Shown here: piece after piece, positions 25,289 through 32,192 of the stretch | Numbering within the stretch: the stretch's first letter is position 1 | Layout of the letters: each line of letters begins with the position of its first letter | NCBI GenBank assembly: GCA_016186905.1 | Contig: JACPKS010000026.1 | Location: forward strand, 1 to 36,830 | Source: Deltaproteobacteria bacterium | GTDB taxonomy: Bacteria; Bdellovibrionota; UBA1018; UBA923 | Reading direction: 5' to 3' | DNA: 36,830 bases | The notes under the pieces: generated by a model | Told to the model about the DNA's origin: nothing | Database searches by the model: none | The model's input: only the letters and a program-made list of their open reading frames with translations | Translations under genes and position numbers: made by a program

Positions 25289-26008
25289 ATGAATCCGATG
25301 AACGATCTTGCCGTCATCATTCCGGTGGGTCCAAAAGAGGACGCATGGCGAGCGCTTCTGCCCGATCTCGCTTTTCTTCCGAGTGCCGCGGAGATCATCG
25401 TGGTTGGAACCGGCTCCGAGCCCAAGGCATTTGCAGAGGTCGCGGGTCGCTTCCACAAGGGGCAAACGATCCGATGGCTTGCTTCCCGGAAGGGCAGAGC
25501 CCGGCAGCTCAACTTCGGAGTCGCGGCTTCCAAGAAAAAACTTCTCTGGTTTCTTCATGCCGATTCGAGAGTCGAAAAAGAGGCGATCGACGCGCTCGAA
25601 AGCTCGCTCATGCGATTCGAGGAAGCACTTCATTATTTTGATCTTCTCTTCCTCGACGACGGACCGGGGCTCACTCGCATCAATACCGTTGGAGTTTGGA
25701 TCCGATCGCATTGGATGGGCCTTCCATTCGGTGATCAGGGATTTTGCATCCCTCGCCACCTCTTTGAGAAGCTGGGGGGCTTTGACGGGAAAGCCGCTTA
25801 CGGCGAAGACCATCTTCTCGTTTGGGCGGCTCACCGGAATGGTATCCCGCTTCGATGCACGGGAGCCGCGATTCGAACGAGTGCGCGACGCTATGGAAAG
25901 AGGGGTTGGGGCAGGGCCACGGCGAGGAACATGATTTTGACCGCAAAGCAGGCGCTCCCCGAGCTTGCAAAGCTTCTGGGAAAGCGGGTGGCCCATGCCA
26001 AGCCATAA
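25289..26008 (+). CDS. Arsenosugar-associated family 2 glycosyltransferase
   Basis: This 239-residue GT-A glycosyltransferase has the 'LAVIIPVGPKED' N-terminus, the 'GRARQLNFG' motif and 'LLWFLHADSRVE' (DxD-like), which define the TIGR04283-type family linked to arsenosugar clusters. It has no clear membrane helix. The start is the ATG at 25289, with AAGGAG five bases before it; a GTG at 25283 overlapping the upstream stop is an alternative. It likely adds the sugar or glycerol part of the arsenosugar. It overlaps the next gene by 14 bases. Confidence 0.87.
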   Translation: MNPMNDLAVIIPVGPKEDAWRALLPDLAFLPSAAEIIVVGTGSEPKAFAEVAGRFHKGQTIRWLASRKGRARQLNFGVAASKKKLLWFLHADSRVEKEAIDALESSLMRFEEALHYFDLLFLDDGPGLTRINTVGVWIRSHWMGLPFGDQGFCIPRHLFEKLGGFDGKAAYGEDHLLVWAAHRNGIPLRCTGAAIRTSARRYGKRGWGRATARNMILTAKQALPELAKLLGKRVAHAKP

Positions 26009-26726
26009 GAGGGGCGCGATCGCGATCTTCGTCAAGACTCCCGGACTTTCCCCGATCAAAACGAGGCTTGCCGCATCCATCGGAGCCGGCGCCGCTGAGC
26101 GGTTTCACCTGCTTTCGGCAAAGGCTATCGAATCGGTTGTCCTGCGCGCATCCCAGGAAGACGGCGCCCTTAAGCCGTATTGGGCCGTTGCGGAAAAGGA
26201 AGCCCTGGATTCGCCTCAATGGAATAGGTTTCAGACGATCTGGCAGGGCGATGGCGGTCTTGGCGAGCGCCTCTGCCGCGTCTACAACGAGCTGATGCGA
26301 CGTCATTCCTATGTCCTCCTCATTGGCGCCGATTCTCCGCAAATGACAAGCCATCTTCTCGGCGAAAGCGTGCGGATTCTGTCGCAAGCAAAAGACGCCG
26401 CTTTTGTCATGGGCAGAGCTGAAGATGGGGGCTTCTATCTTTTCGGCGGTTCGGCGCCAATCGCCCGCGATATCTGGCTTGATGTCTCGTACAGCGCACC
26501 AACGACGGCTTCGGAGCTCGCCAATAAGGTGAAACCGCTCGGGCGCATCAAAGAGCTTCCCCTGCTTCTTGATGTCGATACCGCCGACGACTTGGCAAAG
26601 CTTCTTCGCGCAAGCGGCGAAGACTTTGACCTGACGTTTGAGCAGCGGGCGCTATTGAAATGGGCTCAAGAAAGCTTCTTTCTATTCGGCGCCCGCGGGA
26701 CCGGAAAGACTCTGGCAAGGCTTTGA
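25995..26726 (+). CDS. Arsenosugar-associated glycosyltransferase (DUF2064) with foreign C-terminus
   Basis: This 243-residue protein has the DUF2064/TIGR04282 signatures 'IAIFVKTPGLSPIKTRLA', 'LLIGADSPQM', 'GRAEDGGFYLFGG' and 'LDVDTADDL'. A nucleotidyl- or glycosyl-transfer role in arsenosugar assembly is expected. The family domain ends near residue 210. The last 20 or so residues (SFFLFGARGTGKTLARL) are not native: they are the N-terminal Walker A region and the C-terminal end of an AAA ATPase gene fused on by an old insertion and deletion. The native C-terminus may be lost. The start is the ATG at 25995. Confidence 0.85.
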   Translation: MPSHKRGAIAIFVKTPGLSPIKTRLAASIGAGAAERFHLLSAKAIESVVLRASQEDGALKPYWAVAEKEALDSPQWNRFQTIWQGDGGLGERLCRVYNELMRRHSYVLLIGADSPQMTSHLLGESVRILSQAKDAAFVMGRAEDGGFYLFGGSAPIARDIWLDVSYSAPTTASELANKVKPLGRIKELPLLLDVDTADDLAKLLRASGEDFDLTFEQRALLKWAQESFFLFGARGTGKTLARL

Positions 26727-26728
26727 AA
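26666..26728 (+). pseudogene. Collapsed remnant of an AAA ATPase gene
   Basis: Bases 26666-26705 match 27916-27955 (ATPase N-terminus, 36 of 40 identical by eye). Bases 26702-26728 match 29032-29058 (ATPase C-terminus and stop, two differences). The join lies in CGGAAAGAC, which occurs both in the Walker A and near the C-terminus of the intact gene. About 1.07 kb of ATPase sequence is therefore missing. The remnant keeps the intact lysine codon AAG. Confidence 0.85.
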
Positions 26729-26751
26729 CCCTTTTTTAAACCGGTTTTAGG

Positions 26752-26852
26752 TCAGCCGTACTTCCTGGCGTAGCCTTTCAAGACTTCCCGAATCAGCCTT
26801 TGGTATTTCAGGCCCGATTTTCCCGCGTATCCCTTGAAGAATTTCAAAGTTA
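26752..26852 (-). pseudogene. 3' fragment of a second brnA gene
   Basis: On the minus strand this encodes 32 residues identical to the C-terminus of the BrnA antitoxin at 29133, ending in the same stop, with several synonymous DNA differences. Upstream of this the match fades and no start codon or brnT is found. It lies beside the ATPase remnant in the same relative order as the complete block. Confidence 0.8.
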
Positions 26853-26974
26853 TCGACGTGGACTTTGGGGGAATGCTTGCTCGATGGACTCCTCTGTATC
26901 CAGTTCGGACCTGTCGCCAATGGATTCAACAGGTTAGGGGCCTTAGGAAGCCAGCCATGGCCATTTTGTAATCT

Positions 26975-27008
26975 CCAGTAATGTCAGGACGTTACTGGGC
27001 ACGTTTTT
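26975..27008 (+). terminator. Putative Rho-independent terminator
   Basis: CCAGTAATGTC (26975-26985) and GACGTTACTGG (26988-26998) form a stem with one G-U pair. Five T bases follow at 27004-27008. It could end transcription from the arsenosugar operon before higBA. Confidence 0.45.
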
Positions 27009-27043
27009 ATACCTTGCTTGGGTATACCTAACTAAGGTATATT
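27008..27043 (+). promoter_or_regulatory. higBA promoter and operator
   Basis: TTGCTT (27014-27019) and TATATT (27038-27043) are 18 bases apart. TATACCT at 27023-27029 pairs with AGGTATA at 27035-27041, and a third TATACCT lies at 27008-27014. These are likely HigA sites overlapping the promoter. Six bases separate the -10 from the higB ATG. Confidence 0.6.
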
Positions 27044-27049
27044 ACAAAT

Positions 27050-27340
27050 ATGCCGATCAGGTCCTTTGGGGACACCGCAACTGAGAATTTCTTCCACGCC
27101 GGACGGACCAAAAAAGGGGCCGGCTGGGCTAGCCTCAAGGCGATCGTCAAAAGGAAGCTCGATATGGTGAATTACGCGGCAAAGCTGGAAGATCTGAAGT
27201 CGCCTCCGGGAAATCGGTTAGAGGCTTTGGTTGGTGATTTGAAAGGCTTCCATAGCATTCGAATCAACGACCAGTGGCGGGTGGTCTTTCGGTGGAGCGA
27301 TTCCGGGCCGCTCGATGTGAGAGTTTGTGATTATCATTGA
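27050..27340 (+). CDS. higB: HigB-type RelE-family mRNA interferase toxin
   Basis: This 96-residue toxin of the HigB/RelE superfamily opens with 'MPIRSFGDTATENFF'. Near the end it has the conserved 'GDLKGFHSIRINDQWRVVFRW' strand block with 'VRVCDYH'. Family members cleave mRNA at the ribosome. No Shine-Dalgarno is visible, and the predicted transcription start coincides with the ATG. The antitoxin follows after 12 bases. The toxin-first order is normal for hig modules. Confidence 0.93.
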   Translation: MPIRSFGDTATENFFHAGRTKKGAGWASLKAIVKRKLDMVNYAAKLEDLKSPPGNRLEALVGDLKGFHSIRINDQWRVVFRWSDSGPLDVRVCDYH

Positions 27341-27352
27341 GGAGACGATTAT

Positions 27353-27673
27353 ATGATTCCTGAGAGCAGGAAACCTACGACCCCAGGTGAGATTCTTCAT
27401 GAGGAATTTTTGAAGCCTTTGAATATTACTCAAAAGCAACTTGCTGAGCACTTAGGGTGCGATATCAAGGTGATCAATCGCATTATCAATGATCGGACCT
27501 CGGTGACCGCCGAGATGGCAGTGAAGTTGGCTGCTGCATTTGATACTACTCCGGATTTTTGGTTGAATGCGCAGCAGGCGGTGGATCTGCATCGAGCTTT
27601 AGTTCAAGTGCGACGGCTTCCACGTAATCTTGTTTCAGGACGGAAGAAGGGTCGACAAGCGTTGGCGTCTTAA
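27353..27673 (+). CDS. higA: HigA-type antitoxin
   Basis: This 106-residue DNA-binding antitoxin has the family start 'PTTPGEILHEEFLKPLNIT', then a Cro/C1-type HTH ('QKQLAEHLGCDIKVINRIIND') and the conserved 'TTPDFWLNAQQAVDLHRAL'. It is expected to neutralise HigB and repress the operon at the TATACCT repeats upstream. The C-terminal tail from about residue 90 is basic ('SGRKKGRQALAS') and may be extended. Confidence 0.93.
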   Translation: MIPESRKPTTPGEILHEEFLKPLNITQKQLAEHLGCDIKVINRIINDRTSVTAEMAVKLAAAFDTTPDFWLNAQQAVDLHRALVQVRRLPRNLVSGRKKGRQALAS

Positions 27674-27742
27674 TGGCTGCGGCACTACCCCAAGAGATCG
27701 CGGAAATCAGGGCTCAAAAACTGCGCCGAACCGGAAGAAGAC

Positions 27743-27773
27743 GAGTCCGTCAGCCTTCCCGCCGCCTTTTTCG
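27743..27773 (+). repeat. Partial copy of the recombinase-gene 5' region
   Basis: Bases 27743-27764 are identical to 29666-29687 (22 of 22), and the similarity continues to 27773. In the second location this sequence leads into the recombinase-domain reading frame. Here it stops before the HTH. The pair brackets the ATPase-brnTA block. No gene is supported in 27674-27849. Confidence 0.65.
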
Positions 27774-27849
27774 TCAAAACGCTCTTTCAGCAAACCAGCC
27801 TGGTTTCTGGCGCACCCAGGGGTTTCAGAGCCTTGAACAGAGTTTTTTC

Positions 27850-27880
27850 TTTACTATACTACAAAAATAGCTGCTATAAT
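27850..27880 (+). promoter_or_regulatory. Promoter of the AAA ATPase gene
   Basis: TTTACT (27850-27855) and TATAAT (27875-27880) are 19 bases apart. Six bases (27881-27886) separate the -10 from the ATG, with no ribosome site. Confidence 0.5.
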
Positions 27881-27886
27881 TGGATC

Positions 27887-29056
27887 ATGCTCAAGCGTTT
27901 TCTGAGCCCCTCGTTTCAAGAAAGTTTCTTTCTGTTCGGCGCGCGCGGAACCGGATAGACGACGTGGCGCAGAAGCGCGCTGCCGAAGCTGAAACCGGGC
28001 CTCAAGATCGTTCGTCTTGATTTCCTGGATCCGGGCACGGAGCAGCGGTATCAGGCAAACCCGGGGTTGCTGCAGGATCTTGCGATCTCCCATCCGGGGC
28101 ATTGGATCCTGATCGATGAAGTCCAAAAAGCGCCCAAAGTGCTCGACGTCGTTCACTCGCTGATCGAATCCGACCGGCGAAAGTTCATACTTACCGGTTC
28201 ATCTTCCCGTAAATTGAAGCGCGCGGGCGCGAATCTTCTGGCCGGCCGCGCGTTCGTCTATTCGATGCACCCTTTTTCCATAATGGAATTAGGCGACCGC
28301 TTCGACCTGGCTGAGGCGCTTCGGTGGGGGATGCTGCCCAAGATATTCAGCCTGAAAAAACACGGCGACAAGAAGCGTTTCCTTGATTCCTATGCCCAGA
28401 CTTACGTTCGAGAGGAGATCCTGATCGAGCAGTTGGTGAGAAACGTCGTTCCGTTCAGGAGTTTTCTCAAGATTGCCGCATTCGAGTCGGGGCACATCCT
28501 GAATTACGATAAAATCAGAAAGCAGCTCGGCGTCGAGAACAAGACGGTGCAATCTTATTTCGACATACTGGAAGACACCTTTATCGGATTCAGACTGCCG
28601 GCATTCGACGAGTCCGTGCGCAAAAGCCAGTTGAAACACCCGAAGTTTTATTTCTTCGATGCCGGCGTGCAACGGTCTCTTACGAATGAGTTGACGAACT
28701 ACGTCGTCGAAGGAACTTCAAATTTTGGTCTCTTGTTCGAGCAGTTGATGATTCAGGAGTGCCGAAAGCTCAACGAGTACCATGAGCTCAGTTTTGAATT
28801 GAGCTACCTGTGCACGAAAAACGAGGCGGAAATCGATCTCATTCTTTCGCGCGGCAGGGATCGGTTCGCGGTGGAATTCAAGTCATCCGAACGCATCGAT
28901 CCGGATCGCGTGAAGGCGCTGGAGGAACTCGCGAAAGACATAAGAGGCTGCAAGAAAATATTTTACGTTTCGCGCGATCCGAAGCCCATCAAGATCGGCG
29001 GCGTGTACTGCATGCACTGGCATGAATTCTTCGGAAAGACTCTGGCAGAGCTTTGA
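27887..29056 (+). pseudogene. AAA_14/DUF4143 ATPase gene with TAG at the Walker A lysine
   Basis: The frame of 390 codons from the ATG at 27887 is complete except for one TAG (27956-27958). It encodes the AAA_14 ATPase domain ('SFFLFGARGTG*TT' Walker A, 'ILIDEVQK' Walker B, 'FILTGSSSRKLK' sensor) followed by a DUF4143 domain ending 'DLILSRGRDRFAVEFKSS'. The stop replaces exactly the P-loop lysine, a one-base AAG-to-TAG change judging from the remnant at 26666. The protein would be 23 residues long. Restart at an internal codon would give a product without a Walker A. Such ATPases are widespread, often in defence or mobile contexts, and their role is not established. Confidence 0.88.
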
Positions 29057-29132
29057 AAGCTTTTTAAATCTGGGATCACCGAACGGCTCTGGGATGATTC
29101 CATGTTCTGGGAAGACGACAGGACGCACCGAA

Positions 29133-29366
29133 TTAGCCGTACTTTCTTGCGTAACCCTTTAAGACTTCCCGGATCAGCCGCTGATACTTCAATCCTGATT
29201 TGCCGGCGTAGCCCTTAAAAAACTTCAAGGTCCTCGAATCCAAGGCTATCGTAATCTTGATCGTTTCCTCGCTGGGAAGCAGCTCCTCCGGAGGAGGCAG
29301 GAAGTCTGGAATCGGAGTGAGCTTTCCCTGAGGTTCATTCACGTCTTTTGTTTTTTTATGCTTCAT
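29133..29366 (-). CDS. brnA: BrnA-type antitoxin
   Basis: This 77-residue protein starts at the ATG at 29366, preceded by GGAAGGAAAC. It has a Lys-rich start, a Pro/Glu-rich linker ('FLPPPEELLPSEE'), then a ribbon-helix-helix-like domain with 'KITIALDSRTLKFFKGYAG' and 'YQRLIREVLKGYARK'. It should bind BrnT and DNA. The gene overlaps the brnT stop by 11 bases. A near-identical C-terminal fragment occurs at 26752. Confidence 0.88.
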   Translation of the reverse strand: MKHKKTKDVNEPQGKLTPIPDFLPPPEELLPSEETIKITIALDSRTLKFFKGYAGKSGLKYQRLIREVLKGYARKYG

Positions 29367-29571
29367 AAAGTTTCCTTCCCGCCCTCCAAAAACCGGCTCC
29401 GATAATCCTGATCCGACCTTTACGTGGAGTAAATCGGACGGTGGCGATCTTTCGGTGTGGATCCAGAAAAGCGAGGACGGCGGTATAAAAGTCCAAATCG
29501 TGCTGACGGACGTTCTCACTTTCCTTTTCCGCATCCCACTCGAATTTGCCGAAAATCACTGTTGGCGTCAT
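29356..29571 (-). CDS. brnT: BrnT-type toxin with internal deletion
   Basis: This 71-residue protein has the BrnT start 'GKFEWDAEKESENVRQHDLDF' and end 'RIRIIGAGFWRAGRKLYEA'. Compared with family members of about 90 residues (from memory), the stretch after 'FLDPHRKIA' jumps directly to 'VRFTPRKG', so about 20 central residues are missing in frame. The RNase fold may be broken. No ribosome site precedes the ATG at 29571, and TATTAT lies exactly six bases upstream of it. The antitoxin gene follows by overlap. Confidence 0.8.
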   Translation of the reverse strand: MTPTVIFGKFEWDAEKESENVRQHDLDFYTAVLAFLDPHRKIATVRFTPRKGRIRIIGAGFWRAGRKLYEA

Positions 29572-29577
29572 CTGCTT

Positions 29578-29630
29578 ATAATATTGCCATAAATATATAT
29601 CATTATACATATAAAAATATGGGCAGTTGA
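29578..29630 (-). promoter_or_regulatory. AT-rich promoter region of brnTA
   Basis: Two minus-strand -10 candidates are TATAAT (29607-29602) and TATTAT (29583-29578). The second ends six bases before the ATG. No strong -35 is evident. The many short AT dyads could bind BrnA. Confidence 0.4.
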
Positions 29631-29665
29631 GCTTAGGCGAGGGAATAGCAGTCGGCTCTGCGTTA

Positions 29666-30023
29666 GAGTCCGTCAGCCTTCCCGCCGGCTTTATCGAGCC
29701 GGGCTCACCTTGCGCCAGGTGGCGCGGCGGCTCGGCATCGCAAAAAACACCGTGCGAGCGACGCTTCTTTCGGCGGGAGTGGCGCTGCGTCCGTCGTGTC
29801 GCGACTACCAAGGACGCAGTTCCAAGACGCCAAAGCCCTACGTCGGCGTCCCGCCCTTCGGCTGCTGCTGTTTGCGCGGAAAGCTCGTCGCGGACCCAGG
29901 CAGTCAGGCCAGTCGCTCAGTGCCATAGTCCGGCGTCTCAATCGCCAGCGGATCAAGACTCGGAAGGGCGGCGCGTGGAAGCCCGCGACCATCCGGGCTA
30001 TCGTTTTACGCCATAAGGGTTAG
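29666..30023 (+). pseudogene. Broken HTH/recombinase-domain gene, copy 1
   Basis: One frame encodes 'LYRAGLTLRQVARRLGIAKNTV' (HTH) and continues through 'YVGVPPFGCCCLRGKLVADPG'. The second frame then carries 'QSLSAIVRRLNRQRIKTRK' to the end. Compared with copy 2 (35613-36269), 37 bases are missing after 29897, causing the frameshift. The recombinase domain resembles PF07508 of large serine recombinases, but no catalytic serine domain is present. This copy is the left member of direct repeats flanking the chr/ABC operon. Confidence 0.85.
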
Positions 30024-30032
30024 CCGACACAA

Positions 30033-30074
30033 TTGACAAATGATTCAACTGTTCTATAAAATGAAACATCTGTT
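30033..30074 (+). promoter_or_regulatory. chr operon promoter with direct-repeat operator
   Basis: TTGACA (30033-30038) and TATAAA (30055-30060) are 16 bases apart. ATGATTCAACTGTT (30040-30053) and ATGAAACATCTGTT (30061-30074) share the pattern ATGANNCANCTGTT with 21-base spacing, two helical turns, one in the spacer and one just after the -10. This is a good candidate site for ChrB or another repressor. Confidence 0.65.
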
Positions 30075-30088
30075 GTAAAAGGAGAACC

Positions 30089-31069
30089 GTGGCTCAGACC
30101 AATGCCGAGCGCTGGCTTTTGCTCATTCATCAGATTCCGCCTAAGCCGACTTACTTTCGCGTCAAGATTTGGCGCAGACTTCAGCAATTGGGCGCCGTGG
30201 CGATTAAGAACTCCGTCTACGTTCTCCCGAGAAATGACCAGGCCTATGAGTCTTTTCAATGGATCATGCGCGAGATCATTCAAGGCAAGGGAGACGCGTC
30301 GATCTGTGGGGCGACCTTCATTGACGGGCTAGCTGATCATCAGATCGAGACTCTTTTCAGTAATGCGAGAAACACCGAGTATACCGAACTCACCGAGAGT
30401 ACACGCAAGACACTCACGGCTTTCCCCGGTAAATCAAAACTCACGGATGAAAAGCGCAAGGAGATCGAATCGGAACTCGCAAGGCTCAAAAAACGGCTCT
30501 CAGAAATCTCGGCTATCGACTTTTTCGGGGCGTCAGGCCGTGAGGCTGCCGATGGACTGATTGGCGCGATCGAAAACAGACTGCATGCAACCGCGCCGGG
30601 TACTGCCATTATCGGCAAAGCTCCTGTCTCGCCCGCGGAGCTACGGGGAAGAACTTGGGTTACGAGGCGCGGAATTCATGTCGATCGCATTGCAAGCGCC
30701 TGGCTCATTCGACGCTTCATCGACTCCGGCGCCAAATACAAGTTCGTGGATGGCAAGGCTTACAAACCTGCTCCGCGAGACCTTAGGTTCGATATGTTTG
30801 AAGCCGAGTTCACCCATGAAGGCGATCTTTGCACCTTTGAAGTTTTGATCGCCCGAACGAACCTCACGGATTCCGCTCTTCAGGAAATCGCTCAGATCAT
30901 TCACGACATTGACCTTAAGGACGGAAAGTACGGGCGCGAGGACATTCCGGGGGTCGAGCAAATGATTAACGGGATCTGCATGGCTCATAAGACCGACGAT
31001 GCTCGCCTATCGCGTGGTTCCGCGATGCTTGACGACCTCTACGAGTATTTTAAGAGGAAGCGAAAATGA
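30089..31069 (+). CDS. chrB: Full-length ChrB chromate-resistance regulator
   Basis: This 326-residue protein begins at a GTG preceded by AAAAGGAG. The N-terminal domain (about 1-85, 'WLLLIHQIPPKPTYFRVKIWRRLQQLGAVAIKNSVYVLP') is the ChrB_N type related to PaaX. A helical linker (about 110-165) follows. The C-terminal ChrB domain (about 185-320) has 'VTRRGIHVDRIASAWLIRRFID' and 'EGDLCTFEVLI'. ChrB senses chromate and regulates chr operons. It is the first of six genes and overlaps the next by ATGA. No chrA accompanies it. Confidence 0.92.
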   Translation: MAQTNAERWLLLIHQIPPKPTYFRVKIWRRLQQLGAVAIKNSVYVLPRNDQAYESFQWIMREIIQGKGDASICGATFIDGLADHQIETLFSNARNTEYTELTESTRKTLTAFPGKSKLTDEKRKEIESELARLKKRLSEISAIDFFGASGREAADGLIGAIENRLHATAPGTAIIGKAPVSPAELRGRTWVTRRGIHVDRIASAWLIRRFIDSGAKYKFVDGKAYKPAPRDLRFDMFEAEFTHEGDLCTFEVLIARTNLTDSALQEIAQIIHDIDLKDGKYGREDIPGVEQMINGICMAHKTDDARLSRGSAMLDDLYEYFKRKRK

Positions 31070-31683
31070 AACGAACACTACTCATGATTCTAGGGCTATC
31101 TATGACGACAAGCGCTTTTGCGGAAACAATCAACTTTGACAAAGAAAAGCCGGGCTCAGTCCCACGCGGGTGGACCGCCGGAGTAACCGGTAAGGGGCAA
31201 CCCAGATGGGCAGTTGAAGCCGATCCGACCGCTCCAAGTAAACCTAATGTTCTCAAGCAATCCGGCGAGGGTACATTTCCTTGGTGTGTGAAAAAAGATG
31301 TTTCCCTTGCCGATGGTTTTGTTGAAGTAAAATTCAAGCCGCTTTCAGGAAATGAAGATCAAGCCGGTGGAGTTGTTTGGCGCTGGAAGGATAGCGACAA
31401 CTACTATGTCGCAAGAGCCAACGCGCTGGAAAACAACGTCTCCCTCTACCACACGGAACGCGGCAGCCGGAAAACGCTCAAGTACGTCGATGCGCCAGTT
31501 TCTCTAAACGCGTGGCACACTCTGAGAGTTGAATTTTCAGATAAACATATCGCAGTAACTTTGGACGGTAAAAAATATATCGACCTAGATGATTCCCACA
31601 TTTCTGGCCCTGGGGCTGTAGGCATTTGGACCAAGGCCGATAGCGTGACTTCCTTTGATGATTTTAGTTTCGGGAAGAAGTGA
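31066..31683 (+). CDS. Secreted DUF1080/LamG-like protein
   Basis: This 205-residue protein has a signal peptide (about 1-19, 'TTSAFA-ET') and one jelly-roll domain resembling DUF1080 (3-keto-disaccharide hydrolase or concanavalin-like): 'GGVVWRWKDSDNYYVARANALENNVSLYH' and 'AWHTLRVEFSDKHIAVTLDGKKYIDLDD' are typical. It is probably periplasmic. Why it lies between two ChrB-type genes is unclear; a ligand-binding role is possible. It overlaps chrB by four bases. Confidence 0.82.
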   Translation: MKRTLLMILGLSMTTSAFAETINFDKEKPGSVPRGWTAGVTGKGQPRWAVEADPTAPSKPNVLKQSGEGTFPWCVKKDVSLADGFVEVKFKPLSGNEDQAGGVVWRWKDSDNYYVARANALENNVSLYHTERGSRKTLKYVDAPVSLNAWHTLRVEFSDKHIAVTLDGKKYIDLDDSHISGPGAVGIWTKADSVTSFDDFSFGKK

Positions 31684-31724
31684 GTGGGGTTTTTTTTGAA
31701 GTAAATCGAATAAGGGAACTGATT

Positions 31725-32192
31725 ATGAAGTGGATTACTCGTGAACGTCCGAAGATTGATCGAATTGCATGTCCGTGGCTCATCAGCCGTTTTATCGACA
31801 AAAGCGGGGAGTTTCTATATGTGCCTACCGCATCCGTCTTGAAGGTGGCGCAGGAAACCGGGGCCATCCCATACGACATCCCCGGTGTCGAGCTCACGCA
31901 TGAGGGAGAGCTCTGCAGCTTCGATACGTTTTTAAAGAAATATAAACTAACCGATCCCGCACTTCATCAACTGGCGATCATCGTGCGCGGAGCGGATACC
32001 GCCAGGCTTGATCTCGCGCCGCAGGCGCATTGGCTGCTTGCGATTACGCTCGGGCTTTCCAAAAATTTCTCCGATGACCACGAAATGCTCAAGCACGGAA
32101 TGGTGCTCTATGATGCGCTTTACTCCTGGTGCCAGTCCTTGCAGAAGGAAACGCATGATTGGCAGCCCGAGAAGATTACCGGAGGCAAATGA
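31725..32192 (+). CDS. Stand-alone ChrB C-terminal domain protein
   Basis: This 155-residue protein starts at the ATG at 31725, preceded by AGGGAA. It consists only of the ChrB C-terminal domain: 'ERPKIDRIACPWLISRFIDK' and 'ELTHEGELCSFDTFLKKY' parallel the C-terminal half of the full ChrB upstream, but the DNA-binding half is absent. Cys in 'IACPW' and 'ELCSF' and the His in 'ELTHEG' may bind a metal. It may be an accessory enzyme or sensor for the adjacent transporter. The stop overlaps the next start as ATGA. Confidence 0.87.
   Translation: MKWITRERPKIDRIACPWLISRFIDKSGEFLYVPTASVLKVAQETGAIPYDIPGVELTHEGELCSFDTFLKKYKLTDPALHQLAIIVRGADTARLDLAPQAHWLLAITLGLSKNFSDDHEMLKHGMVLYDALYSWCQSLQKETHDWQPEKITGGK

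Noticed and set aside
27673..27870. 65-codon frame between higA and the ATPase
   Set aside because: It includes the 22-base repeat shared with 29666 and ends in AT-rich promoter sequence; it is best read as debris.
29627..30016. 129-codon frame overlapping recombinase copy 1
   Set aside because: The conserved recombinase residues lie in two other frames. Only the last part of this frame enters the region after the deletion, so the frame is accidental.
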